From Chrysaora quinquecirrha (Eukaryota; Cnidaria; Scyphozoa; Semaeostomeae; Pelagiidae), in the NCBI GenBank assembly GCA_014526335.1, contig JACTAT010000004.1, forward strand, positions 96,992-160,991: a stretch of DNA of 64,000 nucleotides, given 5' to 3'. The notes below the pieces were generated by a model. That model was not told the origin of the DNA, ran no database searches, and was given only the letters and a program-made list of their open reading frames with translations. A program made the translations under genes and the position numbers. Below, piece after piece: positions 48,701 to 59,800 of this stretch (the stretch's first letter is position 1; the number at the start of each line of letters is the position of its first letter).

Positions 48701-49722
48701 CGAGCAAGTGGTCCAGTTGAACAGTGGCTTGTTAATGTTGAAAACACAATGTTTGACACTGTTAAGTTGTAAGTAAAAAACTTGCTGTTTTCGTAATTGT
48801 ATGTTCTTCAATTCGAAACCATCCGTTTAAATCGAGAAAAAGAAAACAGCTGTAAGGGAAGGAGTGAAGAAGACAAAAGACATTCCTCCAAATCAGTAGA
48901 TTTTGTTTTCACATAGCTGTTCATACAAAGCATACATTTTACACATCTGACACTAACTTCGATCTTGGTTGTAAAATTTACCATAATGGTAACGTTAGTT
49001 TTTGTCGTGATAAACATTCATCAGAGTGGCGTATTCATTTCTGATAGAATCGCCATTAGCACTACAGCTGATCGTTATACAATTTCTGAACGTAAGATGA
49101 CTCGATTTTATCATTTGATGAGTTAGAAGGTATTCTGCTTGTTTTTGTTAGTTTTTTTGAAGTGTGTTAAAACTGAGTTTGAATTACACGTATTTTTTTT
49201 ATAAGAAACTCGTTATAAGAAACCCAGACTCTCGAAGGACCAAAAATTTAAGAAACTCCAGTACTGGAATTTTTTTACGTAGGAAACGTTTTTCACATCA
49301 ATCTGCGAAATATTTTCTCCTGTTTCCTGTGTTTTGTCCGCAATAAAGCATTTCTGTAACAAGCAAACGAACAGGAAACCCATATGCATTCAAATACGAT
49401 GGATAAATGAGTTTGGAACATCATTCAGATAGAATAACTAAGTTGCCAATATTCAAGAAACTCTCAAGAAACTTACAGTACTCAAAATCTGAAAATTTTA
49501 AGAAACTTTCAGTACTGGGTCAATTTTTTAGTTTCTTATAAAAAAATACGTGTATTGCTGTTCAAACTAACAGATGTACATATAATAACAAATAGTTACC
49601 ACCATGACTTATGTTTTCTTCTCATTCATTATAGAAACCTGAAAAAAGCAATAACAGATTATGACAAAGATGGTTATATTGATTGGGTTATGGCTCATCC
49701 TGGTCAAGTTGTCATATCAGTT
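30701..49722 (+). CDS. Axonemal dynein heavy chain, DNAH6/DNAH14 group: tail and linker exons
   Basis: Nineteen exons with GT-AG borders and agreeing phases: 30701-30968, 31246-31366, 31961-32371, 33699-33913, 35717-36001, 36806-36928, 37671-37844, 38401-38619, 39482-39774, 41270-41505, 43265-43455, 44291-44371, 45994-46152, 46300-46421, 47276-47385, 47753-47814, 47938-48161, 48694-48768, 49635-49722. They encode about 1150 residues of tail plus linker of a ciliary motor that slides doublet microtubules. Linker landmarks are [32 protein letters not shown]-like, [23 protein letters not shown] and HPGQVV just before AAA1. Segments such as [18 protein letters not shown] and [11 protein letters not shown] point, from memory of the family, to DNAH6/DNAH14. 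Exons one to four are absent upstream (copia debris and a gap lie there), so the true start is not in this contig. AAA1 onward is lost in the gap. Confidence 0.87.
31390..31545. repeat. Intronic short repeat, right-arm partner of 6990-7165
   Basis: Reverse complement of the repeat at 6990-7165. Recognisable by TATTTTCTCAAATAAGC and CAAAGGCACCTTTTGA. Related to the element at 49799-50100. Confidence 0.55.
34897..35359. mobile_element. TIR element with long inverted ends and ATTTTTTGGGT words
   Basis: A 36-bp TIR, starting CCCAGGGGGTACTCATATAT, has one mismatch between the two ends. The interior repeats AATTATTTTTTGGGT or a close variant about five times. 463 bp, no coding capacity, in the intron between 33913 and 35717. 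No clear target duplication. Confidence 0.85.
36050..36365. repeat. Degenerate minisatellite of CCCTCCACATTACT words
   Basis: About ten imperfect units built on GATAGCCCTCCACATTACT and CATTACTCCGC, with spacing of roughly 30-45 bp. Lies directly after the exon ending 36001, within the intron. Confidence 0.8.
40390..40700. repeat. Degenerate hexanucleotide array (AATCTT)n
   Basis: Dozens of AATCTT units with AATGTT, AGTCTT and AATTTT variants over about 300 bp, in the intron between 39774 and 41270. Confidence 0.85.
42680..43080 (+). pseudogene. LINE 3' end: last codons, 3' UTR and ATGT tail
   Basis: A frame to 42871 ends [19 protein letters not shown], then about 14 residues and a stop. This is the C-terminal pattern of Jockey/CR1-type reverse transcriptases (FRAAxxWNSLP). 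It is followed by an AT-rich 3' UTR and an ATGT microsatellite (43055-43076), as expected for a 5'-truncated insertion. Sits in a dynein intron in the same orientation as the gene. Confidence 0.75.
43500..45990. other. Dynein introns without further recognised elements
   Basis: Apart from the 81-bp exon 44291-44371, I see nothing identifiable here. Several frames of 60-80 codons occur on both strands but show no conserved motif. Confidence 0.5.
48221..48601. mobile_element. TA-flanked TIR element, word AAGGAAT (TTCCTTA side)
   Basis: The left end is CACGCATTTTTTTATGAGG and the right end CCTTATAAAAAATATGCGTG, with TA on both sides (48219-48220 and 48602-48603). AAGGAAT occurs five times and AGTACT four times inside. 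381 bp, in the intron between 48161 and 48694. Confidence 0.85.
49187..49553. mobile_element. TA-flanked TIR element, word AAGAAACT (TTTCTTA side)
   Basis: The left end is CACGTATTTTTTTTATAAG and the right end CTTATAAAAAAATACGTG, with TA on both sides. AAGAAAC recurs about seven times, several followed by CAGTACT. 367 bp, in the intron between 48768 and 49635. Confidence 0.87.
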
Positions 49723-49798
49723 GTAAGAGAAAATCGTGTCCTCCTCTATACCATTAAAAACACGTTTTTCCTTCCTAAATATTTCATTTAAAATTACA

Positions 49799-50100
49799 AT
49801 ACCGTATTTCCTCGACTAAGTGCCCGGGCCGCTTATTTAAAAATCTGTCTCAAAGAGGAGAAACTATTTGAAAATTTTTGAACAAACTAACGTTGAAAAA
49901 AAAGTAAGTTTTTGCAGTAACTGGCAAAAGGTGTCTCTTAATCCATCTGTCCAAGAGTCTGTACATGCACAATTAAAGGGGTGTCGGGGCTCAACCTGAT
50001 AGGCAGCTCAGTCCGAAGAGGGCGCTTATTCGGGGGAGGGCACTTATTCGGTGGAGGGCGCTTATTCGGTGGAGGGCGCTTATTCGAGGGAATACGGTAT
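49799..50100. mobile_element. Short TIR element with 18-bp internal repeats
   Basis: The ends ATACCGTATTTCCTCGA and TCGAGGGAATACGGTAT are inverted. The right part repeats GGAGGGCGCTTATTCGGT three times. Shares its core with the older intronic repeats at 6990 and 31390. Lies between the last linker exon and the gap. Confidence 0.8.
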
Positions 50101-50248
50101 TTCTTTCGTCAGTTATTATCTGTGCCCAAGAAAGCCAACAGTTTAGCAAGAATGCTATTAGATAAGCATATTAAATTCTAAACCTTATTTGCAGCTTATT
50201 GATACCTCTGACTTAAGTAATTCCTTGCCTCGCTGTTTTGGTAGTGTT

Positions 50249-50748
50249 NNNNNNNNNNNNNNNNNNNNNNNNNNNNNNNNNNNNNNNNNNNNNNNNNNNN
50301 NNNNNNNNNNNNNNNNNNNNNNNNNNNNNNNNNNNNNNNNNNNNNNNNNNNNNNNNNNNNNNNNNNNNNNNNNNNNNNNNNNNNNNNNNNNNNNNNNNNN
50401 NNNNNNNNNNNNNNNNNNNNNNNNNNNNNNNNNNNNNNNNNNNNNNNNNNNNNNNNNNNNNNNNNNNNNNNNNNNNNNNNNNNNNNNNNNNNNNNNNNNN
50501 NNNNNNNNNNNNNNNNNNNNNNNNNNNNNNNNNNNNNNNNNNNNNNNNNNNNNNNNNNNNNNNNNNNNNNNNNNNNNNNNNNNNNNNNNNNNNNNNNNNN
50601 NNNNNNNNNNNNNNNNNNNNNNNNNNNNNNNNNNNNNNNNNNNNNNNNNNNNNNNNNNNNNNNNNNNNNNNNNNNNNNNNNNNNNNNNNNNNNNNNNNNN
50701 NNNNNNNNNNNNNNNNNNNNNNNNNNNNNNNNNNNNNNNNNNNNNNNN
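50249..50748. other. Assembly gap of exactly 500 N
   Basis: Same placeholder length as the first gap. On its left a dynein ends at the linker/AAA1 border. On its right a dynein resumes near AAA5. Roughly 1,700 residues of a normal heavy chain are missing between. Confidence 0.98.
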
Positions 50749-50806
50749 ATTTTGTTATGCTACTCCTCTATTCATTTATGACTTGTAAATGGTTTTCTTT
50801 TTCCAG

Positions 50807-53800
50807 GTATATAAGATTAACTGGTGATGTGCTCTTGTCTTCCGGTGTTGTTGCATACCTTGGTGCATTCACTGTTGCTTTTAGAAATGTAAGTCATTTC
50901 GCTTTGATACCTTGTCTATCATATGACTGTTGCGCTTTGCTGTTAATAACTTCACCAAATAAGACTATCAGACCTGTTCCGGGATCTAGTTTGTTGCTTG
51001 CATATTATTCAGCAGTGCAATATGTCAACATAAGGGGTTACTCGTATGTGTATTGTTTAGTTTAAACTTTTGCAATCCTTGCCAAAACTCATAACAACTG
51101 TTGATAGTCTAAGGTAAAAGCGAGGCAATTATCCCTTGACGCTAAGATTATAGGACCCTATCTTGGTAAGTTTAATATTACCCTAGTTCAATATTCAATA
51201 TTGGTAATTCTCACGCTGCCTCTTTGCATTGAATCTCTAAAACTCACACGAACATTGTCCCTTTCGTAGGGGGAAGACAAGGTTGTATTTAAACACGACT
51301 TTCACACTACAGCGTTATAGAAACAAACAGGAGATCACGCAGAGTTTTTTTAACGAAGTTTGAACGAGAACGAAAAGTTTGAAGACAAAGACTAATAATC
51401 AAAATTTTACTTCATCTGATAATAATAGACGATTCCGAAAAAGATGCCAATAGGGGCTTTTCAACAACACGCATTGCGGCTACCCGATTTTTTGCTTGAA
51501 AATACAGCCGCGGCTACCCGATTTTTTGCTTGAAAATGCGATAGAACGTGAAAAATTGTCCCAGCGACCGTAAAAACGAGAAGTCGCACGTGCAGCCAGG
51601 GACAGCTTTTAAAATATAATGTTCTGCAATCCAAGGAAACACGGTTGTAGGACATTGATTTGGTTGAACTTTTCGCGACATGTTTTGGCTTGTCACCAAT
51701 AATGTTGCAGCGTGTAGACTTTTTTTGCAACTCAACACACGCATTTTTCCCGCACAATCTTCTAGGACCCATTTTTCGTATCGCGCAATTTGTTTGCCTG
51801 CCATAGAACTTCTTTCGCAGGTCGCCAGAATGGGAAGAAAAACGCATGTGTAGCCACGACTTAACAGAACTTGCAGTGACTGAATAGAAGCTCGATGTTT
51901 GAATGCAATGCGTAGTAGCTGAAAGCGCGGTTGAAAGCTCCCAGACGTCATATTTTTCGGAATTGTCTATTAAAACCTACATTTGGCAGTAAATGTCAAA
52001 AAGTGTACTATGATATGGAAAATACAGCTTTTTCTATTTTTTCTTTTAAAAACAAAAACTTATGACTGTGTACCGCATATTTTGCAGGAATGTGTCAAGG
52101 ACTGGGTTGATCTTTGTAACAAAGAAAGGATCCCATGTTCAGAATCTTTCTCATTGAATGCTACACTTGGTGAGCCTGTGAAAATCAGAGATTGGCAGAT
52201 ATCTGGTCTGCCTGTCGATTCATTTTCTGTTGATAATGGTATTATTGTTGACAATACAAGTTTCCAACGATTCCCCACTACCTTTTTTGCATGTTATGGC
52301 TGAATTTGGGGCAGCGGTGGCTGAACGTGGTCATCATTTTATCTACATAATTTAGGACAACGTTGGATGCAATATTGACGATGTTGGCCGGGGCTTTATC
52401 CTTGCATAATTAATTGGATCAGGGGACCAGCTTGTAGAAAACTACAGAATGACTTCTTCAGCTTGATTTCTCTAGCAATTTCATTGCATCACTTGTAAGA
52501 ATTATTTTCATTGACTTGAGGCAAGAAACTCAGAAAAAAGATAGCTGGTCCTTGATGAAATCATTGCTTTCGTTTTATTGTCTAATGATATTCCTTTTGA
52601 TTTGTTCACCAACAGGCCAAGCGAATAAATGGGTGAAAAATTTGGAGAAAAAGAATCGTTTGGGTGTTATAAAACTTTCAGATGCAAACTATGCTAGAAC
52701 CCTGGAAAATGCCATTCAGGTTTGAGATTTATGAGTTCATGTCTGTCTTATGAATGCCGTCCGGTTAATGCTCATTTTTGTGTATTGAAGATTGTAAACG
52801 TTTTGATTTGATTTGTAGTTTGGAACTCCAATACTTCTTGAAAATGTCGGTGAAGAACTGGATCCTCTGCTTGAGCCACTGTTACTCAAACAAACATTTA
52901 AACAAGCTGGAGTCGAGGTTAGTTGTTCTTGCAACTCCCTCTCCCCAATAGACGCTTCCGCAAAAGATGGCCGCCGTTTTTTGCCTATTGTTTTCATTAA
53001 GGATTTTCGAAAGGAATTCTGGGAATAATTTCCTTAGTTACATATTTTACACAGCTGTAGACGTTGAATTCGTAACTAAGGAAATTATTCCCAGAATTCC
53101 CTTCGAGAAACCTTAAGAAAAACAAGATATTGACAGAAACGGCCGCCATCTTTTGCGGAAACCTCTATTCGTTTTTCTAATAGGCCTATACAAAATTTGG
53201 AAGAAATTTACTGGATTTTGAAAATATCAAGCCTTCAAGGTTCAAACTATGATTATTGCCAACGGGTTTAGGCTGGGAATCTAAACCTGGGTTGATGGGT
53301 TCCTGCTTTTTATTTTTCTAATTAATTTTCTTATCTTCATTGTAGTATATCAAACTTGGCGAAAATGTTTTGGAGTATTCCAGGGATTTCAGATTTTATA
53401 TAACAACAAGATTGCGAAATCCACATTACTTACCAGAAGTATCTGTCAAGGTACATTTACAAATTGTTCTGCATACATTGCAACCAGAAAACAAACTTAT
53501 CTGCGTTCTTTCATGACTAATGAATTAGTAATGACAGGGAAAGCTTTCCTTTGGCGCATCATTTCTGTTATCATAAGTTATTAACAGATGCTTCTTAATC
53601 TTGCTTGCCAATTGAGTTGCTGGCAATTGCTATGGTATCGTGGAGTGTTGTTAAAAATTTGGAATTTCTGGCTGTTGTTGAAAATGCTGTTGCCATTGCC
53701 ACTAGCTGTCTCTGAGCTTTGGAAAAATAGGTTGAAGAATCAAAGATTCTCCATAGCAAAATTCATAATTTTAAAGAAACCCTCCTTAAGCATGTTGCTC

Positions 53801-56800
53801 TGTCTATGAAATTCTTGTTTCCAATGCTGGCCAATGTGTTTTGGGGCTGCCAGCCTTTTACTTGCTGTAGCTGGGATATAGATTTTGCTTTTTTTATAAC
53901 AACAAAACCTGCTGTCACTGACATATATCTGTCTATAACTGACGTAGTTATACGAGTATTTCCAAAGTTTCATCAGGACATTTTATAAAACTCACACAGC
54001 AACATCCAGTGACGAAATTGTTCTGCACAAATTTCAAATATTTTTTAATCATCTAACTTTTATCATTGAAAGAATCTCTCTAAAGAAAAATCGGGTGAAA
54101 ACTTCACATTCAAAAAGTCTATCTGAAGATAATTAGGACGGCATTTTCTTTTTTTTTTTTCTACCCGTCGTCATTTTTAGATATTCCTTTTTGATTCAAA
54201 ATACCTTTCGATAGTAACTGCTTAAAGACCACTCTGATTTCTGATCCAAAGACCACTGACCCTCATTTCTGCCCTTTCATGCTGAATGCCAAGTAGAGAG
54301 GCAATGAGTACCATTTTAATAAGTCTTTGATATGAATCAGCCTTGGCTTGAACCCAACACCTCGCGACAAGTGCTCTCTACCACTAGACCACACGATAGC
54401 TTCAAGACATACTCTAGTCAGAGACATACTCTAGTCAAATACAAATATTAATCTACTTTGCCAAGCTGTTATAGGATACCGTCAAGTGCAAAGGATATGA
54501 ATTTCTTTTTTTAATCAATTACATTAGGTAACCGTGCTGAACTTCATGATCACTCCACTTGGTCTGCAAGATCAGTTATTGGGTATCGTTGCTGCTAAAG
54601 AAAAACCTGAACTTGAAGAAAAGAAAAATAAGCTCATTGTCGAGAGCGCCGCTAATAAAAAACAAGTAATTTTTTTAATTTCTTGAATTTTCTTTCTTTG
54701 TTTTCTATTCTGAATTTGCTTTTACAAATGTTTCACTTAATACTTATTTGCCGGAAAAAAATTGGTCAGTTTCGTAATTGTGTGTTTAATTGTAGAGGGG
54801 GGTCGAATAAAGAGGGGGGTGGACATTTTCCTAGATTTTCATAAAGTGGGGGGTCATAATAAAATGAACTACAGGGAAAATCGTAAATAAGCACCTAAAA
54901 TGGGGGGGGGGTGAAAATAAAATGGGGGCTGAGATATTGCAAGTGCATGCGCTATTTAAACTAAGTACTAGTTCGAAGTAAAAAAATCGTACATATTTTG
55001 CAAGCTACGCAGCGAGATTTGAATATTTGATAAATTCGCAAAATAAGTAATACAGCTCCCTGCACTCTCTCATCAACGAAAGTATCACGTGATTTTACCC
55101 AAGGAACTCCAAAAAAGTCTAATATGGGGGGTTGATAATAAAAATGGGGGGTAGGTCGTACTTTGAGATTTCCATAAAATGGGGGGTCCTTATAAAATGC
55201 TATGGAGGGTGAAAAATTTCGAAAAATGCAATATGACCCCCCTCCTACAATTAAGCACGCAAGAGTATGTTTGTGACACTCATTTTTCATAAGTGTTATC
55301 TTTATATTTGTTTTAACTCGTCTGTCATTGTGTTTGCAATAAAATTAATCCATTTAATATCTATACACACTATACCCGACGCACTGTGCCTCTTTAGCCG
55401 CTCCTGTCCTTTTCTCAAAGCTTTTTAGAAAAGTAGCGAACGGTTTTAGGTTGCGTGCTGTGGCTACTGTTGCTTGTGTATTGATAAAGGATACCGCCTT
55501 CGGACTGAAGGTTTAGGTGATTCTGGATAGATACCGCATCTACGCGAATCACTATTGTGTGCTGCTCTCCATATTTCCTTCTACAAGCTGGATACTATAG
55601 AGTGGACGCAAAGAAATTGACAAGATTTTTTAGCACAATGAGGCCTTTCTAACCAGCGTTTTCGTCGGAGTGTGACAAAAATTATTTTAATATTAGAGCC
55701 TGAAAAACTAAGCTCTTTTTTTATAAGAACCAGGAAATTTCGATTGAGGCTGGCTGTTCTTAAGTTTTTGCAATTTTTGAGCCTGAAATGTTCTTAATCT
55801 GTTCTTAATTCCTTGGTGAATTAGCCAGTAATATTTTTCAGTGCATGTCTGGAATGGTACTAGGTTTGTGTAAAAATGCAGCATGCTTGTCTATTTCTTT
55901 GTGCGCTTGCTTTTTACATTCAGTCTGACTGTCTTACTTTCATATTAAGTCGATATTCGTAGGGCTTATGAAAAGGTCAGCCTCAGCTTGTTCTTACTTT
56001 GTTCTTAAAATCTGAGCAAAAGCCTGGCTCGTGTTCTTATAAAATTGTTGTTATATAAAAAAAAGAGTGTAAACTTACTTCTTAAGTCAAAATCTGATGA
56101 AAACTTAAGTTTTAAGAACCTCAGTATGCCAAAACGTTGGTCTATTTTCTCGTCTCTGCTCTCTATGTTATCTAGTTTTCAGTATAAACCTTTTTTTACA
56201 TCTGCAAGAAGGTGCCGAAAAAATGAGAAGCAACATTGTCATTGCATGGTTGTGCTACTGCTTGGAGTGTGCGTACAGCTGTACGGCTTGTGTGAATACC
56301 CATCTTACCATGCTCATATTGACATTATCGTATTAATTCTTATTTCAGGGAAATATTTTGGAGGACGAAACAGCAATAAAAGTTCTTTCATCTTCCAAAG
56401 TTCTTTCAGAAGAAATCACTGCTAAGCAGGTAAAGTTTTATGGTAATCTTCGGAGGATAATTCGTAACTCCTCAGAGTGTCTTTTATTTTTATTATTGTT
56501 GAAACCTTCTTTTGATGCCGACATTTCTAGTAGAATGAGGGATTGCTGACATTTCTATGTCTCCAATCTCAAATCCTGTAAAAGGTTCAAGCTAGAGAAC
56601 TAGATAATTCTTGCTTATATTTAAGAGAATTTCTTCACTTCCTTGAATATTCAGACTAGCATGGTCTGTAGGAATACGGGATTTTTGCTCTTTAAAATTA
56701 TATGAGAGGACCTTTCCAGATAGTCTTGGTTTTTATTCAGAGAACACAAGTCGAGAACGATCTTTTGCTGTGTGGCTTTTACTTTTTTCATGACTTAACT

Positions 56801-59800
56801 TCAAACTGAAGTTCAGCCAAATATGCGGAAGGACATAGTCTGTGTTGAAAAAAATCAAAGGGCTGAAATGGCGGTTTTCCTTTCCATTTTGAATTTTAGA
56901 TATTTCGTTTTACTTCCCTGAGACTTAACTTCCATGCTTTGGGTTGCAGTAGGAATACTGAGAGAGGGCAAACAAACACTGACTTTCAGATTGGGTAACA
57001 TCATTGACCTAAAACAGCATTGCAGAAATCTCATTTGTCCTTGCTTCCAAAATTTGTGATTTGTTACGGTTGTTATTCTCTGTTACTAGATGTTTATTTT
57101 CTATTACTTTTACAGGAAATTGCAAGTGCAACTGAAAAGGAAATTGATGAAACAAGAAATGGATATCAGCCCGTAGCAAATCACTCTGCCATCCTATTTT
57201 TCTGTATATCAGATTTAGCCAATATTGAACCGATGTATCAATACTCTCTTGCTTGGTTTATCAACTTATATCTCATGGTAAGTTAACCTATGCTTATTAG
57301 CAAAACTCGTATTAGCTGCTTGTTATATCTCCGTTGTTTTATAAGTACTCTGGATCCTAGAAAATATAAGGAGCATTCACTTACGGATTGCAAGTATCGT
57401 ATTGTGTCTTATAACTGAATAAATAATAAATACGTCTTTGGCTCAAAACCTTAATGTTTATTTATTCCATACAGCCTTGTGTTTATGCTTTACTATGTCC
57501 AACCACCGCGCAGCAACCCTCGGCCTAATCTCTGCGGAAAAGGAAAAAAGAACAGACAGAGCGAAAATCAATTCGAAGTCGACTGCGCGATTATTGGATA
57601 TTGTAAAGGATAGACACAAGGATGTAGGGAAGAAAAATTTAAGAGTTAGGTCTTATGTTACTTATTCAGGTACAATATAACACTGGCGGCATGTAACCGG
57701 CTCTCGCCACTGGCGAACTTGAAGACTAAAGAAATCTATTTTTGAAACTTTGAAAACTATTTACTTTTACTGGTCTATCCCTATGGGTTTACGCTTAAGT
57801 GTAATAAATGTATAGTTGATTCCATATATGACTTGAGTTATACGATATGACTTTGAATGCGCAGTTTGTGACAATTGTCTCTTCTCTTTAGTCCATCGAA
57901 AACAGCAAGAAATCATCTGATCTGACTATGAGAATTGAAAATCTCAATGATCATTTTACACAAAGCATCTACTCTAATGTCTGCAGATCCTTGTTCGAAA
58001 AAGACAAATTGCTCTTCTCCTTCTTACTGACAATCAATATCATGAAGGGAAGGTAAGTGACAAATTTTCCCTCGTCTTTGCAAATTTCTGCGAATTCTTA
58101 TATTACGAGCACTAATAACAGTGTACAAAAACAACTCATCCACCAAACTATTAGGCTGCCAAACTCTTAAAAGCATATCATTCTTTTCAGATATAAGCAA
58201 AATTTAATTATTTTTATGGTTGAATTTGACGCCAGTTGAAAGAGATTTTCCTGAAGCTCTGCTTTTCGAAGGCTCTGCTTCAGCTTTTGAACAAATTTCT
58301 CGGTGCAAACTTTTGTGAAAATAGTCAATATTTTCTCGCCAAAGGTTTCCGTCACTAGGACTGTTTGGGAAGCATTTATTTGTTTCGAAATTTTGAAGGA
58401 ATTCGATTTTGCTTTAGACCGAGTGCTCAAGCTAGCTGCCATTTTGAGCAAGGTGGAGCAATACTTTTCGAATCTGAGTATAGTTGATTCGAACAATCTC
58501 TACACTTCCAAAGTTCGTACAATAAAAAAGACTGCCAAAAAAAATTTTCCTACTTGTCTTTCACTTTTCTTATCGACGCAAGTCGCAAAAGTAATCACCC
58601 ATTGCAGCCACATGACACTCAGTTTACGATATCATGGCATCCTGTTTTAAGTGACTTGTTTCTCTTTTTTAAGGAATGAAATTGATGATCAAACTTGGCG
58701 CTTCCTTTTGACTGGTGGTGTTGCTCTTGGCAATCCCTACCCAAATCCTTGTCCAGAATGGCTGAGTGAAAAGTCTTGGTCTGAGATCGTCAGGGCAAGT
58801 GATTTATCAAATCTCAAAGGGCTGAAAGATGGTAGGTGTATAAAAGCATAGTTAAGAATATATTTGCATGCAATACTGAATAATATTTTTCACCGTATTA
58901 GTACTTATCCGCCTACCCATTCTCTGACAGATTTTTACTGTAGATTGGTGCCGTCTACAACGGTCTACAGTTACATGTTTGTATAACAACAAATCCAATT
59001 AAATCATAATAGAAATGAATAAATAAATTAACGGTATTTATGAATGCTGCTCTTATGGTAAAAAACATTATTAGCCTTGTTTAAACCCCCTTTTACCCAT
59101 GCATATGTAGCAAATGCAGCATTTAGTAAGGAGAAAGAGAGTATCTAGATTTATCAAGTATTTTACAAGGACTAAATTGGATTGCTTGGCTGCAGCTTTT
59201 TTATCGAACTTTATCGAGTTTCTGTCGTTTTTGTTCCGTTAGATATGACCAATCCTGGCTGGCGTAAATTCTACGATTCGGCAACACCAAATTCTGAGAA
59301 AATGCCTGAACCGTGGGACCTCAAGCTTCACGGACTTGACCGGTATGCTCACTTTTCAAATGCAAATTTTTGTCCTGTTTCATTGTACGTAAATTCACGA
59401 CATCACATAGAATATCATAAGTTTTATAGATGTTTACTTTGCTCTTCACAGAATGGTTGTTCTGCGTTGTCTTAGACCAGATAAGGTTGTCCCAGCCGTA
59501 CAGGTATGTACAAATGCGTATGTCTGACAAATATACATACGATTTTGAACCTTTTGTTAAATCCTTACGATTTTGTCCGCTCCGCGGAAAGCTCCGCGGA
59601 CAGCTCCGCGGAAAATTGGCATGGTATAGCTAACTGCGAATTAATGAGCTGTTGCCATTTTCCTCATTGTTGAGATGATGCAAAGGTCAACCCTTGTGTT
59701 CTTAATAAACCCATTTCATTTCTATCAGGCTATTCACTTTCTTTACCTTAAAAGAAGTGGCACACACGTTTGCACTTGCTCTTAATTGCCCTTGCGTTTT

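Noticed and set aside
50193..50248. Possible exon after TTTGCAG just before the second gap
   Set aside because: The translation (LIDTSDLSNSLPRCFGSV) does not resemble the start of dynein AAA1 expected after HPGQVV.
50189..51065. Frames of 199 and 275 codons around 50.2-51.0 kb
   Set aside because: They cross the second N gap. Only 50807-50888 within them is a supported exon.
51461..51951. Minus-strand frames of 128 and 145 codons
   Set aside because: They overlap each other in different frames within a TIR element and show no transposase or other motif.
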